Source of the DNA: Annona cherimola
Lineage: Eukaryota; Streptophyta; Magnoliopsida; Magnoliales; Annonaceae
DNA length: 64,000 bases
NCBI GenBank assembly: GCA_030490835.1
Contig: CM059975.1
Span: forward strand, 3,127,579 to 3,191,578
Direction: 5' to 3'
Made by a program: the position numbers and the translations under genes. The notes beneath the pieces were generated by a model. That model was not told where the DNA came from and did no database searches. It was given only the letters and a program-made list of their open reading frames with translations. This document shows positions 14,946 to 33,481 of this stretch, piece after piece (position 1 is the first letter of the stretch; the number at the start of each line of letters is the position of its first letter).

Positions 14946-15247
14946 GGAGCCCAATTCAGTGCACCCGAGTGTATTCAGCCTCAATGCACTCGGGTGCACT
15001 GCATCTATTTTTTTTATTTTTTTTTGAAAATTTTTTCATGAAGAAATTACCGAAAATGCCACTGATTTTTAAAAATCTAAAAAAAATATCTAAAAGTCTC
15101 CAAAAATAGTAAAAATTGATACATATGTTAAATAAACCTAGATTAACCATTGTATAAAAAAAAATTTTAAAAAAATAAAAATAAATAGGTGCGGTGCACC
15201 CGGGTGCATTGAGGCTGAATTCACCCGGGTGCACTGAATTGGGCTCC
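14946..15247. mobile_element. Mutator-type MITE with 60-bp terminal inverted repeats and 9-bp target duplication
   Basis: The left terminus starts ggagcccaattcagtgcacc and the right terminus is its inverse; about 60 bases pair with only a handful of mismatches. The 9-base direct repeat tacatcatt flanks the element exactly (14937-14945 and 15248-15256). A 9-bp duplication with long inverted ends is the hallmark of Mutator-like elements. The 180-base centre is AT-rich with its own short complementary stretches and encodes nothing. The near-perfect ends and intact duplication indicate a fairly recent insertion. Confidence 0.85.
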
Positions 15248-15256
15248 TACATCATT

Positions 15257-16082
15257 AGTCTAATTAAAATTTCTAGCTCATTAACCGTATGAATTTTGTA
15301 ACAAGTAATCCAATATTGATTTTACCCGATCTTAGTTGGGTCATGCACTGCATCACGCTTCGATCCGAGGGAATACTGTGTGAAACCATTCATTAACTAG
15401 ATGCTTCAAGCATGCATTTCACGTTGGTCGCCCACATCAGAGATTTGGATTGATTCGAAGCCAGGGAATTAGCATAAGCACCGCTGACCTCCAAAGATCA
15501 CCGTCATGTGAGCGTTTCAAGTTAGGGTGGTGATATTTTTAAGTGTGTCTTGCTTTTAAAACGTCCGGGCCATTTGACGGCAACCGGAGATCTGCAGCCA
15601 AATACGATGACAACAGCCCTCTGTTCCAGCTGCCAAGATGGCATTTCCCATTTGGCATTATTCATGCAACATCGCCTTCCTCATCTTTTCCGCGTGGCTG
15701 GCGCATTGCTTGATCCCCCATCGTTCTCTCTTTGGTGGATGTATTTTCTCATTCATAACATATGACATGTTGTACAAAACTCTGCATTTAATCCAATACG
15801 CAGACATTATTGGCATGGCAATACTTCAATCCCTGACCACTAATTTACTATCGAGGTTGGCCTTAGGCCGGTGACTTTTTTCATCATTGAGTGGCAAAGG
15901 CAATTAGATTAAAAAAAAAAAACCTCATTTATACAGTTCATCCAAAAAGACCACGCAAAAGCAAATTTACTGTAGGAAAATTTTTTATTTTCGGTCATTT
16001 GTCTTTATATACACAAACCTGTAAAATCGAAGTTCTCAATAAGTCAAAAATTACATCTACAAGATCTCAATAGATGGATGGA
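15257..16082. other. Intergenic region, no gene recognised
   Basis: This is moderately balanced DNA downstream of the minus-strand small-protein gene. The overlapping open frames at 15550-15874 are in two frames, have no domain, and look like chance. The last 100-200 bases before 16083 probably hold the 3' untranslated region of the gene that ends there. Confidence 0.45.
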
Positions 16083-18521
16083 TCACCTTGAGTTTTCCTG
16101 AGGACCATGAGAATGGGCCCCTTCAATCATCCTAGTGACACGTGATACCGCATAATGAGATGCACTTGAAGTAGCATAGTAGGACGTCACGGTGAGCTGG
16201 GCGAACTTCGGCAGAGCAAAAGCTGTAAACAAACTCCCAATGTTAGCATCTACAACAAGGTTTTATAACTCCATATGCGTCAGTAAATGATTTTCTTAAC
16301 AAATGTTAGTTTCACTGCCTTGAAAATTACTTAAACATGAACATTAGAAACTCAATTATAAATGCACATGAACCAAGACATAGCCTAGTAGTATCACATC
16401 TTGTGTGCATGAGATCCCAGTATCAAATCCAGAGGGGTGTGTTGTCCTTATAATGTTGTAGTAAAAGAATTATAAATGCACAATCATAAAACTCGAAAGA
16501 CGGGCAGGAAATCAATAAGCCAGAGCATCTGAAGAATGAAGAACCAACAGAGTTAAAGTAGCATCAGTCAACCTTAGTATATCAGGTGCACTAGATGGCA
16601 TTCAGATGGAATGCTGCCCACCAAAGGCGAACAAAGAGGGGCAAAAAAAATGATGATAATAAAATCAAATCAAATATTATGCCTACAGCATTCTTGTATA
16701 CCACAGACTACTTGAAAATATCAGTCTTTTAAAAGGTAATAGATTTACACCCATATCCAATAAGCTTTTCTAATATCTTTGTTTTGATGCTTCAAGAGGC
16801 ATGTAGAAGGACATTGAGTTCTCAAGTCCCCATATGCCTTTCTTTTTGTAGCACAGCACAATAGATTTCTGCTAGGCATACTATCAACATCATTCCTCTG
16901 GCTGCCATGAAATCTGGCCAACTAGATTAACTTTCTGCTACTGAAATCGAACTCGAGGCAGAGAATGCATGGAAAAAAAAACTGTCAATGAACGCCAGAA
17001 GTATAGAATGAGACAATTTTTGCACATCCGCAGAATGAACATAGACAGTATGAGCCAACTTGTTCAAACAGTGCAGACCAACCCATACCTCCAAATACAG
17101 CACTGCCAGCAGAATATGCAAGGAATGGAGGAAACTGTCACAAAGAAAATCATAAAATATTAAGTTGATCAAAAACAGAAATGCACACAAAAATAGAAGT
17201 TAATAAGGACGTTCCTGATATATTTACTGTTCACAAAATTCTCTTTTTCCAGTCAGACGCCATGCAGTTAGGTAAAGTGAAATGGTGGATATTATCATAT
17301 TAGCATGTAAAACGTGCATTCTGCAAAAATCAGTCTAACTTGATCACATTGTCATACAAGCACCAATCATTTAACATGCATTCAATTTTCCTCTGCTATC
17401 CCTTCATCAAACTACTTAAGCAAGTCTTTAAACTTTTTGGGCCTCTGGTAGTGCTTACATTATCAGTAAGCCTCAGTAGAAACTCAGATGCTTATGAATT
17501 TTCACCGCATGCTTTTCATGTAGACTCACCATATTTTTTGAGCAAAAATCAAATTCCGTCATCTTATGTCTCCAATATTTGGAAATGACTCCAAAAGTTT
17601 TCTTGAAGGCTCTGTAGTTAACAGAAATCCTAAGTTTTTTGCAATTGATTGTTTGCCAATTCCATTTCATTCAGCACAAGTCTGTATCAAATCTTTTGAT
17701 TAGAAGTACTTTAAACATCTACCCTCATCATCTCTTTGTCAATTACTCAATTGCAGTTCTTATCAAAAAAAAAAAAATTACTCAATTGCGGTAATATTGC
17801 TTCTGTAGCTAAACAAATTGAAACAACTAACATGATGTTTAGGCTTAATAAAACTCAAAAATGATGCTTACTCCTATCAGGAATTGAAGCCATTTTGGTC
17901 CCTTCACATGCTTCTGAATAACTGAAATTCCTGAAAATCAAAGAAACAGAAAACTCTCTTCGTGAAACAAATCAAAAAATCAGAAAGAGCCTTGAAGACA
18001 TGTACAACAAAACCGCAATCAACTATGCACCACAATCACATCTATATTCAAAACCATGTGCAGAATGCAGCATCGCCTGGAAATAGTAATCAGCAAGAAT
18101 GAAAATTTGAACCAAAGTTACCATTGAGCATAAATTGCTATCATTAGAGGGATTGCTATTTTGCAGTGGCATTCTCATGATAGTTAATAGGAAGATTAAA
18201 ATCACGAAATCAAGTAGCATATGGTGTAAACTGTATGAAAACCATAGGGATCAGCAACTAGCAACGAAGAAGGTTCGCAGCAAAGGGACCATCACTAATC
18301 AACCACATGAATTAGAGACAGCCAAAAAACTACTATTTCGCAAGGGTGTTCTCATGATTACTAATTTGACAATTAAACATTACAATCAAGTTACATATGG
18401 TTTTACCTGTATTAAAACCATGAACAGCACTCAGCAATCCACCAATGCCTGACCCAGCCTACCACATGATTAACCCAAATAAGCAATGAAAATAAAATCT
18501 AAATAAGGAAACATCATCATC

Positions 18522-18553
<32 letters not shown>

Positions 18554-19337
18554 TTTTAAAAAAAGCTTGCCGTTTCAAACAACTTCAATTGCTTTTGTGT
18601 GGTCGGCCTGATAACTGGACTGACTTATTACCATGTGAAACACCCTACAAATCCAATTTGTACTAATACTGTTCAATGAAGCAAGCTAACCATGGATAGA
18701 ATTATATGACTCATGTGGAGATTGAACAGCTCTTTCAGGATCGTTGCCCAGTGAAGCAATTAGATGCAGCAAGAAAAATGAAAAATCAACAAACATGGAG
18801 GACAGGTTAGAAATAGAACATACGACTGCAGTAAAATCATGTAAGACAGTTGTTATGGTCCATTCGCCATTCCCCTGGATTAAAAGATTAATATTGAGAG
18901 TTTAGCAACAAAAACAACAAACGTAATCTGTCAAGTCAAATGGTGATAGCAAGTTACAGCATTCATCAAGTGCCATCTGACGAGGGATCTAGACCTACCC
19001 AACATAGACAATTCATTCCACATTTGGTAGGTCAAATATATCCAATTAAGTGACTCACCCATAATAAACTAGGCACTTTCCAACATCCAAAGTCACAAAT
19101 ATGGATTAGCAGCAGCAGGTAGAAAGGATATGGAAAATCCTCGACATGTGCCTCAAGAAATTGTTGTATATGAAAAGAATAGAAAGGAAATCAAACAAAA
19201 GGAAAGTCTACCTGATTAGGGTGTATGAGAGAGAGGCACCTAGGGCAACGAGCAGAACCAAGGCCGGGATTTATGGTGGGGTCATGATGGAGGTTAGCTG
19301 ATCTCAGCTTCTCCTCGTAGACTTCTCTCGTCCCCAT
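16083..19337 (-). CDS. Conserved plant small protein, 157 residues, function unknown
   Basis: Six coding exons on the minus strand: 19212-19337, 18824-18874, 18407-18458, 17872-17930, 17089-17134 and 16083-16222. They join in phase to 474 bases, 157 residues plus stop. All introns start GT and end AG. The start ATG at 19335-19337 opens with MGTREVYEEKL and is followed by a CPRC pair (residues 31-34) that could bind metal. Then come a WTITTVLHD segment, a glycine-rich stretch (GSGIGGLLSAVHG), and an alanine/glycine-rich, mostly uncharged segment near residues 95-115 that could be a membrane span. The tail is LPKFAQLTVTSYYATSSASHY. From memory this matches an uncharacterised plant-wide family; I do not know its function. 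It lies between the two GLR genes in the same orientation. A 5' untranslated exon probably lies at about 19560-20100. Confidence 0.75.
16385..16460 (+). mobile_element. Possible SINE fragment
   Basis: The string 'atagcctagtagtatcac' resembles an A box. Thirty-odd bases on, 'gtatcaaatcc' resembles a B box. It lies just downstream of exon 6's acceptor in the last intron of the small-protein gene. It is similar in layout to the minus-strand stretch at 8035-8150. Weak evidence. Confidence 0.35.
18522..18553. repeat. (TAA)n microsatellite
   Basis: About ten uninterrupted trinucleotide units lie in intron 2 of the small-protein gene. Confidence 0.9.
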
Positions 19338-20104
19338 AGCTGCTGCTTCGTCTCCCTCGCACTGCAATCAGCATAAAACAAGAACATGTGCAGAGGTTAG
19401 CGCAACTCAAAAAGACAATGCCATGAATTCTACCAGTGAAAACTGACTGTTTCATGAGGACTTTGATTTCCATATCTATAATATGCAACTTCAATCACCG
19501 CCTAATTTAAAGAATTATAAGACAGATCATAAAACAGATCTCAATCAGCATATACAAATCTCTGATTGGGTCAATAATCAGCACCCGTTTCGATTTGAAG
19601 CCGTTCGTCCAGTGGACCGAACCGACACCATGTAACAAGCTTTATCCACCCTAACTGCGGAAGAACCATGCACCACAATGCGAAGGAAGCCCAAACAGTT
19701 CCAAAAGGTTGATTCATGATGTCAGGTTACAGAACTACGAAAGAATTCCGATCGAGCTGCAAGGCGTACATCTCAGTAATTTCTTTCCATTCATGCATAG
19801 CACAAGTTAGCAAGAAGTCCTAAATCACTGGTGGAAAGAAAGAATTTTCATTAAAATTTTAAATAAATAAATAAAACCTCTTTTTTCCCGCAGTATCACA
19901 ATTTGAGCATTGACGCCGTCCGCCGGCTTTCAAGTCGAAATGCTGGATTTAAAAGAAGAGAACAGGATTGGCCGATTGATGAGTTTGTGGAGCGATTAGC
20001 GTATAGAAGATGGGTGACGGGAGACGATGGAGGGGTTTTCCACGATTGAGCGCTGGGGTTTAGGGAGGAGCACCGAGCACGACCGCCCAAGGTTAACAAC
20101 ATAG

Positions 20105-20631
20105 CGTTAAAATTTCCATTAAAATACCGAAAATGATTTGATATGGTAGCGATAATGATGAGTTGTAAAGATGATAAAATTAAAATAGATAGGTTAATTA
20201 TGTGGATAGTTGTATAGAAATGATTGAAAAGTAAGGTAGTTGTATAGAAAAATGTGAAAAAATAATTAAAAAATATAATAATTGTGGAGAATGAAAAGTT
20301 TTAGATTGAAAAGTTTTAACTTGACATGTTTTATTAATTGCCAAACATTTGTTTGGGATATAAACATGTCAACTAAAACTTTTCAATCTAAAACTTTTCA
20401 CTCTCCATAACTACTCTATTTTTTAATTATTTTTTCACATTTTCCTATACAAACTATCCTACTTTTCAATCATTTCTACACAACTATCTATACAACTAAC
20501 CTATCTATTTTAACTTTATTCTCTTTACTTCTCATCATTACTCCTATTATATCACATCATTTTCTATCAATGTGACAACTTCTATCTCAAAAATATTTCA
20601 TCAAAAGTTTTACCCCCAACCAAACACACCC
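20105..20631. mobile_element. Two Tourist-like MITEs in opposite orientation, fused
   Basis: A minus-oriented copy (about 20105-20346) runs into a plus-oriented copy (about 20347-20631). The right copy ends in ccaaacacaccc, the family's terminal inverted repeat. At the junction both lost the outer GGGTGTG part and only 'gccaaacatttgtttggg' remains. The pair lies directly upstream of the small-protein gene, so it may overlap its promoter. Confidence 0.65.
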
Positions 20632-20639
20632 TAAAATTG

Positions 20640-20920
20640 AAGTGTGCGCTGGAACGGGAGCGAAAAAAAAAAAAATTCTACTTTCGAACGTAACTGTCCG
20701 TGCATGGGGTGCATTTTACCTTTTTTAAAAAAAAATTTAAAAAAAATTTTATACAACCATTAATTTAGGTATATTTAACATGTGTATCGTTGATTTTAAA
20801 AAATCAAAATAAATATCTTAAAGTCTCCAAAAATGATAAATATTGATACATGCATACGTTAAATACATCTAAATTAACCGTTATATAAAAAAATTCAAAA
20901 AATATAAAAAAAATGAGTTT
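20640..20920. repeat. Diverged fold-back element
   Basis: Complementary stretches 'accattaatttaggtatatttaacatgtgtatcg' and 'acgttaaatacatctaaattaaccgtt' frame an AT-rich centre. The internal sequence resembles that of 14946-15247 and 48505-48835. Ends are uncertain. Confidence 0.45.
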
Positions 20921-22553
20921 TTGTAACTGCCTTACTTCTTCTATTGTTATTCTCTCCATTTCAGTTATTTTTTATATTTTTATAATTATCATATTTATTT
21001 TATTTTTATTTTTCAACTCTAATCATTCTCTATTATTTTACATTATTTCCTCACTTTTTAAAAAACAGTTGTTTCTTACTTTTAATTTTTTTTATGGATA
21101 TTCATATATTACACTGTCTCAATTGGTATTACATTAAGGCGATGAGACCTTTTTACAATATCCAAACATTATTTTATAAATATCTTATCAATATTTTAGT
21201 TTTTCTTACACTATTTTCTTAATATCTTAATCAATGAACACTTACACAAAGATTTTATGTGAAAACAGATGTTACGAGGGGTGCAAATAGGATCGGTTTC
21301 AACCCAAACCTGACTAATACATCTTGATTTATAATAGGGTTGGGTTAGGCATTTCAAAAATAGGTTGGATGATTTTCAACCTGATTTCATATATTAGTAT
21401 ACAATATAATAAATTATTAATAAATAGTCTTATATTGGTATATAATACATAAGAATTAACTAGATATTCTTGATTTGAAATAATATTATTTAGTACTTAT
21501 ATCATTGTACAAGTCATAAATTGAAAATTATTCATATAGAAATGATTAATTTTTATTCTTTCATATAAATTTATATTTTAAAATATATTTAATTAAGCAA
21601 AATATTTTTAAATATCATAATTTATTTATCTAATTTTTAATTTGAACTAAACCGATTTCTATATAGTTAAAATAAAGTCGAGTTAAAGTATGAAAAATAG
21701 TGTTAAAGGTAAGGTAAGGTTAAGATTTTCAACCCAAGTAAAATGGAACTGATTTACAACCCCAGATGCCACTACCGACCCTTTATAGTTTCATTGTTGT
21801 GAACGATCAAAACCACGTCGCCAAAGTAGCTTTACTTTTACATCTTGACAAAAGTACCCTCAGCCTCAGGCCTCAATTACACTTTTGATCGTTTCGACGG
21901 AGGTTTTCGTTTGTGACATCATCCAGGTGTGGGAGGCCAAATTGTAACTTTCCATATTTGGCATGTGCCTTCTATTCGCTTCTAGTGAAGGCTACCAATT
22001 CCCATAACAAACCCTACCGATTATCCGGAGTTCCGAGTTCTGTGAGAACGCTGGAAACCACCTTTCTCCTTATGCTCTTTCACATAAATAGTTTAGTGTC
22101 TAAACTATCTAAAAACTCTTTTTTTTTTTTTAATCTTATCCTTATACAATTATTTTTTACACTATTACCTTATGTATCCTTATCATATTAATTACTTTTA
22201 TGCTTTCAAAATATTCTCTTGCCACGTGTTTGTCAAATTAGGAGACTCAAGCCTTAAATTGTTGACCCATCCTGGAACAGGATTTCTACTTTATCTTGTT
22301 CCCAAATTATAATTTCAGCCATTGATAGGGTGTAGGCACTTCAATCCATCGAACCTTCCAGCAGCAGATATGAAGAGGCGTCCAAAGGCCTGTATGGCCT
22401 GGTGGGGCAAGAACCAACCTCTACGTACCTAGCTAATAGAAAAGAAAAAGAAACCAGAAGGAATTGAAAGGAAATTGCGAAGAACGGAAAGAGCAAGGAT
22501 GCCAGAGAGCACTCACACGTTACATGCACTCCGCCATGACAGCTCACAATGAG
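20921..22553. other. Intergenic, repeat remnants only
   Basis: AT-rich DNA. At 21280-21770 there are paired polypyrimidine/polypurine motifs such as 'tttcaacccaaacctgac' and 'aggttaagattttcaacccaag', which also occur in a related form at 32330-32530. They look like parts of an old dispersed repeat. No gene is recognised at 21770-22553. Confidence 0.4.
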
Positions 22554-22965
22554 GTCTTTTCCATTTTAAACCATTTAATTTTGTCTATTTGCATTTTAAA
22601 TCTCGAAGTTTGACCATTTGCATTTTAAACCCTGAAAACTTTAGTTTCTTTGCATTTTAAACTCTGCCCCAAAACGGCGTTAAAAACCACTATTAATACA
22701 TGCAGAATGACAAAAATACCCTCCGATATTTAAAAAAATATATATTTTTTACATTTTAAACTCAACTATTAGGCTTTTCTTATTTTATTATTAAAGGCTT
22801 CAATAATATCTTTACCTTTAATACAGATTTAGGTATTTTTTAAAAAAACATTAGAGGGCATTTACAACATTTTACATGAATTAACGGTAATTTTTAACGC
22901 CATTATGAGTCACAGTTTAAAATGTAAATAAGCAAAGTTAGAAGGTTTAAAATGCAAAATACCCT
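22554..22965. repeat. Fold-back element with 'catttgcattttaaa' subrepeats
   Basis: The left arm carries three copies of a unit like 'tttgcattttaaa' and 'aaaacggcgttaaaaacc'. The right arm carries the inverse (aacggtaatttttaacgccatta, ttaaaatgtaaataagcaaag, ttaaaatgcaaaataccc). The arms are imperfect and the element is non-coding. Confidence 0.6.
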
Positions 22966-23044
22966 ACACATTTCATTTGCACAAAGTACCACGTGGTTGT
23001 ACAAGTTAAAAAGCACTGATTGTTAGCTTATTCATTTGCGCTTT

Positions 23045-23277
23045 TTGGGCTTTTAATGCAAAAAATTCTCTCCTCACAACTATCATACTTTTCAATCATT
23101 TCATTACATTTTTCTATATAACTATCATATTTTTTAATTATTACTTCATAATTTTTCATACAATTATCCTATTTTCCAATTATTACTACTATCATGTTAT
23201 ATCATTCTCTTCAATTTCAAAAACTTTTCCATTGAAAACTTTTCTTTTAGAAGTTTTATTGTTACCCAAACACACCT
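23045..23277 (+). mobile_element. Partial Tourist-like MITE
   Basis: Motifs 'ctatcatacttttcaatcatttc', 'aaaacttttccattgaaaac' and the terminal 'cccaaacacacc' show a right-end-complete, left-truncated copy of the common local MITE. Confidence 0.55.
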
Positions 23278-23403
23278 TAAACAGTACATCTTAAAAAGAA
23301 CAGGCTTGTAGCGTTTTTTACAACAGACCCTAAATAGTCGCACCCATTTTCTATTGGAAAGTTGCCTATCACATAAGCCCAACTATAGAATCTCCCGCCA
23401 AGG

Positions 23404-23600
23404 GGGCGTTGCCCTCGTGGTCAAGTTATATTGCCATGCCACCTGGTTTCAAATCTCATGTCTTGCATGGGTGTTCATTTGTATATATTCGGAACTAATG
23501 TCTCCTTCGTGATGTTTGGGAGTCTGTGGTCTCCCCTCTTGATATTTGAGAGCATATTGTTGTCTCCTTCTTAAATTTTATAAGAATTAAATACCCCATC
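23404..23600 (+). mobile_element. Possible tRNA-derived SINE
   Basis: The sequence 'gccctcgtggtcaagttata' followed by 'tggtttcaaatctcatg' has A- and B-box spacing. It is followed by a non-tRNA body with repeated 'gtctcc' motifs and then simple (TATG)n sequence, as often seen at SINE 3' ends. No complete tRNA fold is present. Confidence 0.45.
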
Positions 23601-23609
23601 ATATATATG

Positions 23610-23642
<33 letters not shown>

Positions 23643-23664
23643 GTATATATATGTATGTATGTAT
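23601..23664. repeat. (TATG)/(TA) microsatellite
   Basis: A compound run of tatatatg and tatg units about 60 bases long, 3' of the SINE-like block. Confidence 0.9.
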
Positions 23665-23917
23665 AGAATCCCCCTGGGTTGAAAACAGGGGCATAAACAG
23701 AGAAACACTTCCATGAGCTATAATTTACATGTAGTATTTATAGACCATGCACTTATGCATGATTATTGATCATACATACAGTTCCATAATTTAATGATTA
23801 TCTTACTGGTCTAACTAATGCTTGATGATGAAAAACCCTAGACATGATATACTAATCTATTTACAACAAAAATGGCTGAGCACACCCTTGGAGAGGTTAA
23901 AAAATATATACCATTTA

Positions 23918-30025
<6,108 letters not shown>

Positions 30026-33000
30026 GTCTAAAGCTTCAGAAGACCAAGAAATAAAAGCCCAATCAGCTCATCCAAACACCCAGTCCATTATTCCTGCAGC
30101 AACAGACTTTTTTTCCCCTCCGCTGAAGGTAAAGAAATTTCCGTCCTATGCAACTCCTCAAAAGACTGAAATGGACAATTGATTCCTGACACACCACATG
30201 GCAGACATGGGTTCGGATGCCTCGGAATTCAATTTTTGCCCGCCCTCGTGCTCGAAGCCTTTGCTTCGTGAAGAGGCAACTAGCCAACTAGTATTGTCGC
30301 CATCTTTTGCGAGCACCCAATTCGAATCTCATCTCTAGCTTACAAATTCTTGCACTGGAAAATGCACCGAAAGCCTTTCTTAATCAGACAGTTATTCAAT
30401 TCAAATTTCAAACGATCGACATAGCTGTATAGCCTTTAATCCCGCAAAAACGAGGTAGGGAAACAGAACGAAGGCCGAGATTGAGACAGTGAAATAGAAC
30501 CCAGCTCGAACAACCAACCGAAGAAGCGAAAAAATATGCTTTGCAGCCTTCTCCGGCAAACTGCAACTACCAGAAAGAAAAATGAAGCAAACCCAACTCA
30601 TGTAGCATCTTTCTTTTGCAAGTGAGCAATAGAAAAAAAAAATGGCTGAATCCTCTCATTTATAATATTCAGAGATTGGAAGGAACCTGTTTCGCTGCTT
30701 TTAGTTGAACATGAAGCGACCTCAGCGAAGAACAGGGAGTCCACAACAATGTAATTTGGACGGGCGCAAAGGCTTGGAGAGATGCAACGCGGGACAAAAG
30801 TCTGCATTCCTTTTAATCTCTTTTGAGTTTTTCCGTGATGGGGACTCGGACCGGATTCTCAGGCAAAAATAATCAATGAAAATGGCTGCTACCCAAGACC
30901 ACGAGTGAAAAATTATCAACGTGGAGAAGGTGCATCCGTCCTCTGGAATAAAATCAACCTTTTTTACTCTCCTCATTCACAAGCGATCGTACAAAGCACA
31001 CCCCACCAGATGGACGGTTTAGACCCGCCACGACTGCGGGCAAGGCTTTATTATCGTCAATCGTACATTACAAGTTTCCAATGGGCAGCTCCTAACAGTT
31101 GCCATTTTTGGCGGCGAAACTCGGGGTCCTCTGGGCATTCGCGAGTGTGGAGACGTGGAGTACCACACGGGTGCTGTGGCCCATTGTCAGCGGTTTTTTA
31201 TACTGCCGGCAACAACTTCTTTTGAGCACATAAATCCTTCGGCCTGTAAAATTGGAGCGATTATATACATATGATATATTGTGGGCTAAAATACAATAGT
31301 TATTTATTTTTATAATAAATAATAATCTCAAAAAAATATATATATACATATCAAAAATGGTAAAATTCTATTTATATATTAAATACACTTAAATAAACAA
31401 GTGTACGAAGATAAAATAAAAAATGTATTATAAATAAATTTTTTAAAGTGAGCTGAGCACTACATTTGTTTAGTCCAGTATAACAGGATCACTTCTCTTT
31501 TAAACTAGTTATATTTTTTTTATTTTTCTTCATAAATATATTTTTCTAAATGTATTTCATTTATATACTAAGTTTTGCCATTTTGTGGTACTTTTACATA
31601 TTTATTTTTTATTTTTAAAAACTCGTCAAGGGCATTTAAGTTATTTTTCACCTCTTAAAAAACTTAATTTTTAAAAATTAAAAATAAATACATAAAATTA
31701 TTGTAAAATGACAAAATTAAATACAATTAAGAAAACATGTTTGTGAAGAAAAAATAAAATAAAATAAAAATTTGTTATATTTTAATCTAACTTACATCAT
31801 AGTGCATATAATCTGGCTTTTGTAAAATTTAAGATACTTTAACATTTCTAATATTTTACTTAATTGTTTAAAGGACCCGATGTTCATGCGACGTGCGATG
31901 CATCTATATATTTTTTTATTTTTCATAAACATACTTTTTAGGTATATTTAGCCCATATGTTTTTAAAAATCCTCAATTTCAGAAATATTGAAGTTAATTT
32001 TCACACCTTAAAATCTTATTTTAAAAAATAAAAAATAAATGGATAAATATATTATAAAATGATAAAACTTGGTATAAGAGTTAAATACATCTAAAAATAT
32101 ATCAATGAAAAAATTTTAAAAAATTTATGGATGTATGGCATATAATCAACGCACTTGTTTAAAATGAAAATAAGATATGACACTTGAGGCTCATTTCTTT
32201 TTTATTTTTAAAAATCAAAATAAAAATAAATTCCCTAAATGGGCCCACGTGTATTAAAAAATTCCTTGCAATTACCCGTACAAAATTGAGCGGGAGTATT
32301 GATGTTTTGGGGAAAAGTTATTGGTATAATTAGGTTAAAATCAACTCATAACTCAACTAACAAAACCCCGTATGAGATGAAATAAGGTTGTGATTTTTTA
32401 ACCGATCAACCCAACCCATTTATATAAATGTAGCCCGTCTAAGTTAATTAAATAATCAGTTAGTTATCGATTGAATTTATAAAATTCATCAACCCAAATA
32501 GTGGAACCGTTTAACCCGTCGACATCATTTAGACCCAATATAAGACGAATTTTTATTAATATTTATTTTACAAGTATGCATAATTATCGACGAAGAAATT
32601 AGCATTTTAATTAAAATAATTATGAAACTTAATATTTAAATTGAAATAAATAATCAATATTATAACAATTTATTTATTGTTAGATTTTAAATAGTTCATC
32701 ATTTTTACGTTAAGTATTCAACCCATTTTATCATTTATTAACAACTAGCAACTGATTCTTTTATGTTAAATAGCTCAAAGAAGGGTTGAGATTTGAATAA
32801 ATGATTTATAAATATATATTATGATTTTTCAAATAGCTTAAGGTTAAAGTTAACTTCAACTGGTATAAGGCAACTTGATACGCCCTTGGCTCATTCCTCA
32901 TTTGGGCACATTTAGGGTCTAGGATATTCTACTTAGGGAATTGTTCAATGACGTAAGTATGGTAGGAAAGTAGAAAATAAAATATTTTTAAAAAAGATGA

Positions 33001-33099
33001 AAGTTACCTAATATGACAAGGATGAGATAAGAATAAATATAATAATCATGTAAAAAAATTAAAATATAAAGATAAAGATAAAAAAAAATAGACAATTAA
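30026..33099. other. Intergenic; GLR3.7-like promoter side, then AT-rich repeats
   Basis: The first 1.2 kb is less AT-rich and presumably holds the GLR3.7-like 5' leader and promoter; no open frame there has a domain. A truncated fold-back MITE end lies at 31290-31490 (right end 'ttagtccagtataacaggatc'). Old inverted-repeat remnants occur at about 31510-31790 and 31880-32140. A dispersed-repeat remnant lies at 32330-32830. No gene is recognised. Confidence 0.45.
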
Positions 33100-33372
33100 G
33101 GGGACATTTGGTAACGTCTCACCATGAGAATCATGGTTTTTTCATGGTATTTCGTTTCTCAATGCTAATTATTATTCTATCAATCACACTATTTTTTCCA
33201 CTTTTACCCCTACATTCCAATCATTTTCCCTACCAACTACATACAACAAACATATTTATTCCAACTATACATCTATCATTTCCTATCCATCACATATTTC
33301 TCAAAAAAAATTCTTTTCCATTTTCTACCATTTCCCACAATCACACGATTTTACATATTACCTAACATCCCC
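33100..33372. mobile_element. Tourist-like MITE, second subfamily
   Basis: The element begins ggggacatttggtaa and ends ttacctaacatcccc. It is flanked by TAA on both sides (33097-33099 and 33373-33375). The body differs from the common family at 33727 but the size (273 bases) and TSD type agree. The 85-residue open frame inside is low-complexity and not a gene. Confidence 0.75.
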
Positions 33373-33481
33373 TAAATATTGATTGTTTGGGAACAAGAAA
33401 AACTCTGGTGATATTTTTCTAGCCCATGAAAGCATGCCGCATTAATTAACTGTTGATCAGATGCATGCATTCGTCAGTGCT

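Noticed and set aside
30063..31225. Possible gene upstream of the GLR3.7-like gene
   Set aside because: Several short open frames on both strands but none with a domain or consistent splice sites; treated as promoter and leader.
33108..33365. 85-codon open frame
   Set aside because: It lies entirely inside a Tourist-like MITE with TAA duplications and has low-complexity Phe/Ile/His composition.
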